64,000 nucleotides of DNA from an uncultured bacterium (lineage in GTDB: Bacteria; Cyanobacteriota; Vampirovibrionia; Gastranaerophilales; Gastranaerophilaceae): the NCBI GenBank assembly GCA_900550295.1, contig URRM01000002.1:1-64000 (forward strand), read 5' to 3'. Both the position numbers and the translations under genes were made by a program. Positions 53,130 through 61,213 of this stretch are shown here, piece by piece (position 1 is the first letter of the stretch; each line of letters begins with the position of its first letter). Below the pieces are notes generated by a model that had not been told where the DNA came from, searched no databases, and saw only the letters and a list, made by a program, of their open reading frames with translations.

Positions 53130-53887
53130 TATGCCTTCACCACATATAAATCTGAATAGAATTCATCTTGTTCCAAATCGCATTTTCCTTCTGCTGTTAA
53201 GAATAATAATGCAATAAATGCTGTAACTTTGCTCATTCCAATAGAAACAAGTTCGTGTAATTCAATCTTTTCTTCTTTATTAAATATTTTTTCTAATTTA
53301 GCTTGAATAGCTTGAACAGAATTTTCAATAAACTCTTCGTGAGCCAAGTTAACAATGTCTTCTGCGGACAAGTTTGCGTAATTTCTAACACGTCTTTTGG
53401 CACGTTCATGTGCTTGTTTTAGAGATTGTTTTTTCTCTAACATTTCATAAAATTCTAATTGTCTAATCAAGTCTTTCAATGTAACTGTACGGTTACGATT
53501 GATTTTTACGCTCGTACGACGTTGAAGAACTTCATTAAATGAGATTACGTTGTTTGTTGGCGGTTCGTAATTATCAATAATTTCGTCGTCTGTCAATTCG
53601 TAATCGTCTTGATTTTCGTCTTCAAAATCAAATATATCATTACCTTCCAGAACGTTAGATTTAAGTCTTAAAAGTATTGATGCAAACAAGAAGGTTTTGC
53701 CTGTAGCTCTAAGATTTTGAGCTTTCATTTCAAAAAGGTGTGCAAGATATTTGTCTGTAACATCAACAATATCAATGTTCCAAGGATCGATTTTACCTGA
53801 TTTTGCCATTTGAACTAAAATCTCAATACCTTCAGATTGAAATGATTTTTCTTGTTCTATATTATCTAATTTGAATGCTTCTGTCAT
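53129..53887 (-). CDS. scpA: Segregation and condensation protein A (kleisin)
   Basis: A 252-residue kleisin. EGIEILVQMAKSGKIDPWNI begins the N-terminal Smc-neck-binding part, and TGKTFLFASILLRLKSNVL is a family landmark. The C-terminal winged helix ends with VTAFIALLFLTAEGKCDLEQ. It lies 4 bases after smc and is coupled to scpB. Confidence 0.95.
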   Translation of the reverse strand: MTEAFKLDNIEQEKSFQSEGIEILVQMAKSGKIDPWNIDIVDVTDKYLAHLFEMKAQNLRATGKTFLFASILLRLKSNVLEGNDIFDFEDENQDDYELTDDEIIDNYEPPTNNVISFNEVLQRRTSVKINRNRTVTLKDLIRQLEFYEMLEKKQSLKQAHERAKRRVRNYANLSAEDIVNLAHEEFIENSVQAIQAKLEKIFNKEEKIELHELVSIGMSKVTAFIALLFLTAEGKCDLEQDEFYSDLYVVKA

Positions 53888-53891
53888 ATTA

Positions 53892-56800
53892 CTAATCTCT
53901 TAATTTTACTCCGGTTACTTTAGTGATACCCTTTTCTTTTTGAGTAACCCCAATTGTCCTATTAGCTGATTCTATCATAGGTTTTCTGTGACTAACTACT
54001 ATAAATTGCGTATTTTTTGATTGAGATTGGATTAAATTTGCCAATTTTTCAACATTAATACCGTCTAAACTTTGGTCAACCTCGTCAAATGCGTAGAATG
54101 GAGCCGGTAAATATTTTTGAATGGCGAATACAAATGCCAATGCTGTAATTGATTTTTCGCCACCTGACATACTTTCCAAACGTTGAAGTTTTTTATCTCT
54201 CGGTTGAACGTTCATTGATAAACCACCTTCGAATGGTTCTTCAGGTTTTTCAAGAACTAATGAACCTTCACCCTCAGCAAGGTTTGCAAACGCTTCTTTA
54301 AAGTGGATATTCAAGTTATTGAATGTTTTCATAAACGCTTCTTTTTTCAATTGTTCATAACCGCTCATTCTTTCAAGAATTGCTTTACGTTCGTTTGCTA
54401 AAGTTTCAATTTGTTCCTTCATTTCAGCTTGACGGGCAGAAACTCTTTCAAAGTCTGAAATAGCACGCATGTTAACGTCACCAAGTTCATCCATGCGTTT
54501 TTGTAATCTTTGAATTTTTACGTTAATTTCATCTATTGAAATAGTTGAAGGCTCCAAATCATTGACGTTTACGCCTGTTGACTCAAGTTCTTGTTTTGCT
54601 GATTCTAATTGAGGTTCAAGTTCACGTCTGCGAGCCTTGAAGGATTCAATTTGTTCACCGATTTTTTCAATATCAGATTCTTTAATGTGCTTAGATTTTT
54701 CAAGCTCCATTAATTCGTCGTTAATTTTGTCACGTTCTGCTTGAAGTTCTTTTAGTTTTTCAGAAATTTCTTCAATTAGAACATTCAATTGAGCCAATTC
54801 TTCTTCAACAACTTTAATTTCGTCTTTGAAACGAACTTTGTCTTCGGCTAAACCTTTGTTTTTCTTTTCTGTTTCTTTAATATCGTTTTCACGAGTATTA
54901 ATAAGAGTTTCATTAAACGAAATTTCTTTATTTGCAACAGTGATATCATTTTGTGCAACAAGTTTATCATGGTTCAATCGTTTAATGTTATCTTCAAATT
55001 CAGCAGTTTTTTCTTTCAATGTTTTTAAAGCATCGTTGTCTAAAAGTTTTTCAACTTCATCAATTTCCGCTTGAATATCTAAAATTGTTGTTTGCAATTC
55101 CATATCTTTTGCTTCAAGCTTGTCTAATTTAGCTGAAATTCTGTCAGTGTTTGGTGTTTCAGTCTTTATAAAGTTGCGACCTTCTTCAATTCTTGCATCT
55201 GTTTCTTCAGCTTCTTTTAAAAGTTGACGTAAATCAGCTTTTGCTTCTGATAAAGATGTTGTTGTTTCTGAATAATCGTGACGAACTTTTGTAAGTTTAT
55301 CTTCAATTTCTGCACGTTCTTGTTCAAGTTTTGCATACTTTTGTTTTAATTCTGTTTGTTTGATTTTTAATTTTTCAAGTTCAGTGTCGTCATTTTGGCT
55401 GAATTTAGGACCTGTTTTTCTAGCTTTACCACCGGTGATTGAACCTGTTTTTTCGTAGATTTCACCACTAAGTGTAACCATACGGTATTTACCCATTAAT
55501 TTTCTGGCTACATTTTCGTTTTCTACAACAAGAGTTTCACCAACAGCATAGAAGAATGCATCTAAATAGATATCATCAAAATCAATTAAGTTGATTGCAA
55601 AATCTATTACACCGCTTTCTTTTGGCAAATTTAAGCTTGCAGGTGCTTTTCTGATTTTGTTCAATGGAATGAACGTTGCTCGACCTGCACCGCTTGATTT
55701 TAAAAGTTCAATAGCACTTGATGCAACATATTCGTTTTCAACTACGATATGTTCCATTCTTCCGCCAATCGCTGTTTCTAAGGCAAGAGCATATTCTTTG
55801 TCAACTTTTCCCAATTTTACCAATGGTGCGTGTACACCTTTTACGTTTGAATTCATTACGTACTCAACCGCATAGTTTGAAGAGGCTCTTTGTACTTCTT
55901 TTTGTGCATCAAGAGTCGTAATCTTTTTGTAAATAGCGTTTATATCAAAGTTAGTTTCTTCTAAGTCATTTTTGTTTGTTGTGATATCGTTCATCAACTT
56001 AGTTTGAACAATTTTTAAATCTTCGATTTCTTTTGTTAAATTATCAACCTCTAATTGAAGTTTGTCTTTATTTGTTTCAAATTCATCCTTGAATTTTTCC
56101 AATCTTTCAAGTTCTAATTTTGCGTTACTTAGCTTTTCACGTAGATTTTTTAAATCATTTTCAAGTGGTACTTTTTCTTGCAATAATTTGTTTGCTTCTT
56201 CTTGAAGATGTTCTTTTTTGCTACGTAAAGACTTGCTACGTTCAATGTATTGGTCTGCAGTTTGGTTTAAACCTGTCATTTCTTCAAGAATTTTGTTCAA
56301 ACTTTCTTGATTTTCTGCAATATCCTTATCAATAATGTTTATTTCATCATTTTTAAGTTCAATACTTAACTTTGTATCATCAATTTTTTTCTTAAATTGT
56401 TCAATACCACTTTTAGCGTTTTCAATTGATTTTAATCCGTCAGAAATTTGCTTGTCTGCGTGAGTTATTGCATCATTTTTACGATTTATTGTACTTTGTA
56501 ATTCAAGAGCTTTAGCTTTTAATTCAAGCTGTCTGTCTTCACCTTTTTCTTTAACTTCTTTTTGTACTTCATCATATTTTTCTTTGATAAGTTTTAATTT
56601 TTCAGAAGTATCTTTCAAATCTACTTCGGCTTCTTTTTTCTTTTTACCGAAGGTTAAAATATTTTCATGAGCAGCTTCAAGATTACGTTTTAAGTCAAAA
56701 AAGCGAACTGCATTAATTTGACTTTCGTATGAAGCTTTTTCATCTCTCAATTTTTGATACTTAAGTGCAACTTCTTTTTCTTCTTCTAACTGTTGAAGTC

Positions 56801-57386
56801 TGCCTTCTACCTCAGTTAAAATGAATTGAGTTTTTTCAACACGTTGTTCTACAACGTCAAGTTCGCCAGTTGCTTTTTCTATACGACGGTCAAAGTCTGC
56901 AACTCCGGCAATCTCGTCAACAATTTTTCTTCTATCCATTGTTGTACAGTTTGTGATGCTCATTACATCAAGTTGCATAATTACGTTGTAACTGTTTGGA
57001 GTGATGTTGTATTTTTCTAATAAAGCATGAATGTCAGTTAGGGTAGAAACGCTGTCATTCAAAAAATAAGTGCTCAAATATTGACCGTTAGAGGCTTTTC
57101 TAAGGCGTCTTGCGATTGAAAAATCTGCTTCATTTTCAATCCCGCCAAATGTTACTTTTACATAAGCATCATTACGGTTTGTATAGGTAGAAATAAGGTG
57201 GGAAACTTTTTCTGCACGTAAATTACGGGTTGTTGCCAACCCCAAAGCAAACAGAATACTGTCTATGATATTGCTCTTGCCTGAACCGTTTGGTCCTGAA
57301 ATGGTCGTAAACCCTTCTAATAAAGGTATATCAACCTTTCGTGCAAAAGACTTAAAATTATCAATTTCAAGTTGCTTTATGTACAT
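53892..57386 (-). CDS. smc: Chromosome segregation ATPase SMC
   Basis: A 1,164-residue SMC. Walker A is GPNGSGKSN (31-39), followed by coiled coil 1, the hinge around GVHAPLVKLGKVDKEYALAL, coiled coil 2, the signature SMSGGEKSITALAF and the Walker B FYAFDEVDQSLDG. The ATG at 57386 is favoured since AGG lies just upstream and the family starts with MYIKxLEIxNFKSF; an in-frame TTG at 57398 is possible. It is transcribed with scpA and scpB. Confidence 0.96.
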   Translation of the reverse strand: MYIKQLEIDNFKSFARKVDIPLLEGFTTISGPNGSGKSNIIDSILFALGLATTRNLRAEKVSHLISTYTNRNDAYVKVTFGGIENEADFSIARRLRKASNGQYLSTYFLNDSVSTLTDIHALLEKYNITPNSYNVIMQLDVMSITNCTTMDRRKIVDEIAGVADFDRRIEKATGELDVVEQRVEKTQFILTEVEGRLQQLEEEKEVALKYQKLRDEKASYESQINAVRFFDLKRNLEAAHENILTFGKKKKEAEVDLKDTSEKLKLIKEKYDEVQKEVKEKGEDRQLELKAKALELQSTINRKNDAITHADKQISDGLKSIENAKSGIEQFKKKIDDTKLSIELKNDEINIIDKDIAENQESLNKILEEMTGLNQTADQYIERSKSLRSKKEHLQEEANKLLQEKVPLENDLKNLREKLSNAKLELERLEKFKDEFETNKDKLQLEVDNLTKEIEDLKIVQTKLMNDITTNKNDLEETNFDINAIYKKITTLDAQKEVQRASSNYAVEYVMNSNVKGVHAPLVKLGKVDKEYALALETAIGGRMEHIVVENEYVASSAIELLKSSGAGRATFIPLNKIRKAPASLNLPKESGVIDFAINLIDFDDIYLDAFFYAVGETLVVENENVARKLMGKYRMVTLSGEIYEKTGSITGGKARKTGPKFSQNDDTELEKLKIKQTELKQKYAKLEQERAEIEDKLTKVRHDYSETTTSLSEAKADLRQLLKEAEETDARIEEGRNFIKTETPNTDRISAKLDKLEAKDMELQTTILDIQAEIDEVEKLLDNDALKTLKEKTAEFEDNIKRLNHDKLVAQNDITVANKEISFNETLINTRENDIKETEKKNKGLAEDKVRFKDEIKVVEEELAQLNVLIEEISEKLKELQAERDKINDELMELEKSKHIKESDIEKIGEQIESFKARRRELEPQLESAKQELESTGVNVNDLEPSTISIDEINVKIQRLQKRMDELGDVNMRAISDFERVSARQAEMKEQIETLANERKAILERMSGYEQLKKEAFMKTFNNLNIHFKEAFANLAEGEGSLVLEKPEEPFEGGLSMNVQPRDKKLQRLESMSGGEKSITALAFVFAIQKYLPAPFYAFDEVDQSLDGINVEKLANLIQSQSKNTQFIVVSHRKPMIESANRTIGVTQKEKGITKVTGVKLRD

Positions 57387-57447
57387 TTTCCTACCCAATT
57401 AATTACTTATTATAATTAGACAATAAGATTTATGGCATGTCAAATGT

Positions 57448-57885
57448 TTAAGATTTTTTCATTACATTTTCTAAAACTTCTTCAAATGTTAATATCGGTT
57501 CAAGACGATATCCGCAACCTTCAGACAAGGCTCCACCCATCATTACAAGTTCTTCTTGAGGGTATCTTCTACAGATTGGAGGACGAGTTAAGTGGATTGA
57601 ACATTTGTTGTCTTTTAACATTTTACATGTAAAAATTAATCCGGATTCGTCTTCGCCTACGATGTCCAAATATGTGTAAAATCTATGTAATAGCTGAAGC
57701 TTTTCGAATTGCTTTCTATCTCGAACCATGTTTTTGCCGTGTTTTACGTAAATATGCTGACAACATCTGCCACAGCAAAGACAGTGACCTTTTCTGTAAT
57801 ATTTTCTGCGTAAAATTCTTGTAAAAATGAATTTTTTTGCAAGTTTGTAATTATGATAAAGTATGATTAAGAGTTTTGTAAGCAT
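57448..57885 (-). CDS. YkgJ-family cysteine cluster protein
   Basis: A 145-residue protein with the YkgJ zinc/iron-chelating pattern: GHCLCCGRCCQHIYV, TCKMLKDNKCSIHLTRPPIC and SEGCGYRL. At least nine Cys and several His could bind metal. The role of the family is poorly known; some members act in flagellin modification or metal handling. It overlaps the TPR gene upstream by 19 bases. Confidence 0.85.
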   Translation of the reverse strand: MLTKLLIILYHNYKLAKKFIFTRILRRKYYRKGHCLCCGRCCQHIYVKHGKNMVRDRKQFEKLQLLHRFYTYLDIVGEDESGLIFTCKMLKDNKCSIHLTRPPICRRYPQEELVMMGGALSEGCGYRLEPILTFEEVLENVMKKS

Positions 57886-59078
57886 ATTCCGAATTTTCTT
57901 CTTGCATTTGCATAATCTGCTGAGCCACTGTCGGCAAGTACTAAGATTCTTGCAAAGTATTTTTGTGCTTCTTTAAATTTATGTTCACCCATAAGCTTTA
58001 TGCCCTTGTCGCTACAAGCATCAATCATAACTCTGTCCGGGTTCAAATATTGTTCCAATTTGTTAACAAGTTCCAAATAAACCTCTTGTTCTTGAGGTTT
58101 TAAGATAATGTAATTCTTAAACTCACTTATTGCCTTCGAATAATCGCAATTTGCAAACGCATTTTTTGCAATAAGAATGTGATTTTCAATCAAAAGCGGA
58201 TTTTCATTCAAATACGGTTTAATTTTATGACATCTTGTTATAACTCTGTTGTAATCCTCCGGCTGATTTATTACGTAAGATGCAAAAATTGTATAATAGC
58301 AATATGCATAATCGAATTGTTTAAGCATATCGTGGCAAACCGCAAGGTTAGAAATTGTTTTTGGGTAATTTGGATCTAAATACATAGCTTTAGTCCAATA
58401 CTTTGAGGCTTCTTCATAATTTTTATCTGCATAATAAAGTGAGCCGATGTTCAACTGAATTTTTGAAAAATTAGGATAATACAGACTTGCTCTTTTGTAA
58501 CATTTTAAGGCTGATAATTTATCTCCTGTCGCTTGATATTGAACTCCAAGTTTTAAATAATCGTTTGCAAGTTTTTTATTCTTTTCAATTTGAGCTCGAA
58601 TTTCTTTGTACTTGTCACTTGTTTTGTCTTGAGCGTATTTTAAGTATCTGTCGTAATACTTAAAAGCTTCTGTAGTCATTTGTTTCATTGTGTAAGCGAT
58701 AGCAAGGTTTAAATTTGCAGTTGGTTCCTCCGGCATAGAAACAAGCGCAGCCATCCAATTTGAAATGGCAAGTTCAATTTTGTTTCTTGCGTAATAGTGG
58801 TTTCCAAGATTAATAAAAGCGTTCGAATTTGAAGAATCAATATCAATAGCTTTTTGCCAATATTCAATCGCAGTATCGGTTCTGCCAAGTTTATCTAGGC
58901 AGTTACCCATTTTTACGTATAAATCAGAATCTGTTGAATACAAAAGCATATCAGTGTACATTTTTAATGCTTTTTCATATTCTTTATCTTTGTAAAGAGT
59001 TTCGGCGATTTGAGCCAAATCGCCTTGAGTATCTTCGTTATTATTTATGATATGTGATTTAGCTTCCGAGTTATCCAT
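57867..59078 (-). CDS. TPR-repeat protein
   Basis: A 403-residue cytoplasmic protein with about eight TPR units (VKMGNCLDKLGRTDTAIEYW, AFINLGNHYYARNKIELAIS, NLAVCHDMLKQFDYAYCYYT). There is no signal peptide. It starts 12 bases after the 126-residue gene; a small 7-bp hairpin (ATAATCT/AGATTAT) overlaps its start region and no clear ribosome-binding site is visible, so it may depend on coupling. The partner is unknown. Confidence 0.83.
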   Translation of the reverse strand: MDNSEAKSHIINNNEDTQGDLAQIAETLYKDKEYEKALKMYTDMLLYSTDSDLYVKMGNCLDKLGRTDTAIEYWQKAIDIDSSNSNAFINLGNHYYARNKIELAISNWMAALVSMPEEPTANLNLAIAYTMKQMTTEAFKYYDRYLKYAQDKTSDKYKEIRAQIEKNKKLANDYLKLGVQYQATGDKLSALKCYKRASLYYPNFSKIQLNIGSLYYADKNYEEASKYWTKAMYLDPNYPKTISNLAVCHDMLKQFDYAYCYYTIFASYVINQPEDYNRVITRCHKIKPYLNENPLLIENHILIAKNAFANCDYSKAISEFKNYIILKPQEQEVYLELVNKLEQYLNPDRVMIDACSDKGIKLMGEHKFKEAQKYFARILVLADSGSADYANARRKFGICLQNS

Positions 59079-59090
59079 AATCTAAAAAGA

Positions 59091-59471
59091 TTATAACATG
59101 CTAAAATCAATATCCTTTAAAAATTCTTCGTTACTAGCCAAATCTTGAGCTAAAGTATCTGTATCATCAACCATAAACGGATCAACTACACCTTTTGAGA
59201 ATAATTCTTCAACTTGTTGATTGTAAGTTTCTTCGTCATCCATGCCCGCTAAAGCAAGTTTTGTAAATTCTCTTACGTCTTGTTCTCTTTGGAAGATTTT
59301 AACAGCATCCATAGAAATGTCGCTCACATCAACAAGATTGAACTTAGTTTCTTTGTTATAAGGATTTTTATTTCCAATCGGATTTGTAACAACGCTAGAA
59401 ACACCATTTTGACCGTTAAGTCTGGCATTAACTAATTGTTCGTTATTTTCATTATTTATTCCGTGAATCAT
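59091..59471 (-). CDS. Unknown acidic protein heading the smc-side operon
   Basis: A 126-residue protein that I do not recognise. The N terminus is Asn/Gln-rich (MIHGINNENNEQLVNARLNG), followed by an acidic helical part (IFQREQDVREFTKLALAGMD, NEEFLKDIDFSML). It has no signal or membrane helix. AGG lies upstream of the ATG. Close spacing suggests co-transcription with the TPR and YkgJ genes and perhaps smc. Confidence 0.65.
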   Translation of the reverse strand: MIHGINNENNEQLVNARLNGQNGVSSVVTNPIGNKNPYNKETKFNLVDVSDISMDAVKIFQREQDVREFTKLALAGMDDEETYNQQVEELFSKGVVDPFMVDDTDTLAQDLASNEEFLKDIDFSML

Positions 59472-59503
59472 ATTACCTATCTCCCAAGTACATCTCTATT
59501 ATC

Positions 59504-59518
59504 CATGTGAATCACATG
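59504..59518. promoter_or_regulatory. Palindromic operator-like site CATGTGAATCACATG
   Basis: A perfect 7-bp inverted repeat around one central base, located 33 bases upstream of the minus-strand gene start in the serS divergent region. The half-site TGTGA is like that of Crp/Fnr-family sites but the spacing (1 base) does not fit the usual 6, so the regulator is unknown. Confidence 0.45.
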
Positions 59519-59641
59519 TTTGTTATCAACCATATAGAGTATGTTTTGCTTATTACTTTTCCAAGATAGATTAATATTATACCTTTGAACATGATTAGAC
59601 TACATCCATTTAACGTAGTTTTCATTTTTCTTTATATATAG

Positions 59642-59670
59642 TTGTATGAAAAGTATTTTATATATATATT
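59642..59670 (+). promoter_or_regulatory. Probable promoter of serS
   Basis: TTGTAT (-35), a 17-base spacer, then TATATT (-10), ending 26 bases before the serS start codon. The surrounding sequence is very AT-rich, so chance matches are possible. Confidence 0.45.
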
Positions 59671-59696
59671 AGTAATATATAGAAAGAAGGTTAGGA

Positions 59697-60962
59697 ATGT
59701 TAGACATTAAATTAATCAGAGAAAATCCAGAAAAAGTTAATGAATTATTAAAAAGACGTAACCCTGATTTATCGATAGATGCAGTATTAGCAGTAGATGA
59801 AGAAAGACGTCAAATACAAACTCAAGCCGATGAGTTACGTGCAAAGAGAAAAAATGAATCTCAAAAAATCGGCATGATGAAGAAAAACGGTGAAAACACT
59901 GATGCTATTCAAGAAGATGTACGTAAATTAGGTGATGAAATTAAAGCTTTAGAAGAAAAACAAGTTGAATTAGACGAAAAACAACGCAATTTGTTGTTAT
60001 ACACTCCAAATATTCCGGATGAAACAACTCCAATTGGCGCATCTGATGCTGATAACGTTGAAGTTTCAAAGTGGGGCGAACCTACAAAATTCGTTTTTGA
60101 ATTCAAAGCTCACTGGGATTTATGCGAAGAAAAAAATCTTGTAGATTTTGAACGTGGTGTTAAGATTTCACAATCAAGATTTACATTATACAGAGGTAAG
60201 GGGGCAAAATTAGAACGTGCCGTAATTAACTTCTTCTTAGATGAACACACAGAAAAACAAGGCTATGAAGAAATTCTACCTCCATTTATGTGTAATTCGG
60301 CAACAATGACAGGTACAGGTCAACTTCCAAAATTTAAAGAAGATATGTATAAATGTGTAGATGAAGATTTATACTTAATTCCGACAGCAGAAGTTCCTGT
60401 AACAAACATTTATCAAAACGAAATTTTATCAGAAGATGATTTACCAAAATATATGACTGCATACACTCCTTGCTTTAGACGTGAAGCAGGTTCTGCAGGT
60501 AAGGATACAAGAGGTTTAATCAGAGTTCACCAATTTAATAAAGTTGAAATGGTTAAATTGTGTACTCCAGAAACTTCAAAAGATGAACATGAAAAATTAA
60601 CAGAAGATGCAGAAGACATGTTGAAGAAATTGAATCTTCCGTTTAGACGTGTTGCTTTATCAACTGGCGATATTGGTTTCTCTGCAAACAAATGTTGGGA
60701 CTTAGAAGTATGGATGCCTTCTTATAACGCATATAAAGAAATTTCTAGCTGTTCTAACTTTGGTGATTACCAAGCAAGACGTGCAAACATCCGTTATAAA
60801 GAAAAAGCAACAGGCAAAACAAGATTTGTACACACAATCAATGGTTCAGGTTTAGCAGTTGGCAGAACAGTAGCTGCAATTATTGAAAACTTCCAACAAG
60901 CTGACGGTACGATTATTGTTCCTGAAGTTTTAAGAAAATACACTGGATTTGATAAAATATAG
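59697..60962 (+). CDS. serS: Seryl-tRNA synthetase
   Basis: A 421-residue class II synthetase. The N-terminal coiled coil (about 25-110) contacts the tRNA-Ser long arm. Motif 2 is PCFRREAGSAGKDTRGLIRV and TAEVPVTNIY is the serine pocket. Motif 3 lies in NGSGLAVGRTVAAIIENFQ. GAAGG lies upstream of the ATG. I see no T-box-like leader. Confidence 0.97.
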   Translation: MLDIKLIRENPEKVNELLKRRNPDLSIDAVLAVDEERRQIQTQADELRAKRKNESQKIGMMKKNGENTDAIQEDVRKLGDEIKALEEKQVELDEKQRNLLLYTPNIPDETTPIGASDADNVEVSKWGEPTKFVFEFKAHWDLCEEKNLVDFERGVKISQSRFTLYRGKGAKLERAVINFFLDEHTEKQGYEEILPPFMCNSATMTGTGQLPKFKEDMYKCVDEDLYLIPTAEVPVTNIYQNEILSEDDLPKYMTAYTPCFRREAGSAGKDTRGLIRVHQFNKVEMVKLCTPETSKDEHEKLTEDAEDMLKKLNLPFRRVALSTGDIGFSANKCWDLEVWMPSYNAYKEISSCSNFGDYQARRANIRYKEKATGKTRFVHTINGSGLAVGRTVAAIIENFQQADGTIIVPEVLRKYTGFDKI

Positions 60963-60987
60963 TTTGACAATAATTTAATAAAGAATT

Positions 60988-61020
60988 AAGCCGATAAGCT
61001 ATTTAGCTTATCGGCTTTTT
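60988..61020 (+). terminator. Rho-independent terminator of serS
   Basis: A 13-bp perfect stem (AAGCCGATAAGCT / AGCTTATCGGCTT) with loop ATTT, followed by TTTATTT. It lies 25 bases after the serS stop. Confidence 0.92.
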
Positions 61021-61040
61021 ATTTAAGTTTATAAGGAGCA

Positions 61041-61097
61041 AAAGGGTTAAACCCTTTAGTCTAATTATAATTAAAATGTCATTTAACTATAAATGAC
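61041..61097. other. Two further inverted repeats before the helicase gene
   Basis: AAAGGGTT-A-AACCCTTT (61041-61057) and GTCATTTA-ACTA-TAAATGAC (61078-61097) are perfect inverted repeats. The second can alternatively pair TGAC with a downstream GTCA (61094-61106). They lie between the serS terminator and the helicase start and contain no open frame. They could be a leader or simply remnants. Confidence 0.4.
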
Positions 61098-61213
61098 TTA
61101 CAGTCATCGCCTTATTCTCTTAAAGTCTTCAAAATTGTAAATAATCCTTTATAAAACAGCCATATTCAAAAATATCTGCTATCCTTTTGTTAGGGATAGG
61201 AGAAGTATTAAAA

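Noticed and set aside
59472..59696. T-box or other riboswitch leader before serS
   Set aside because: The region is too short between promoter and start, and no T-box sequence or stem series is visible.
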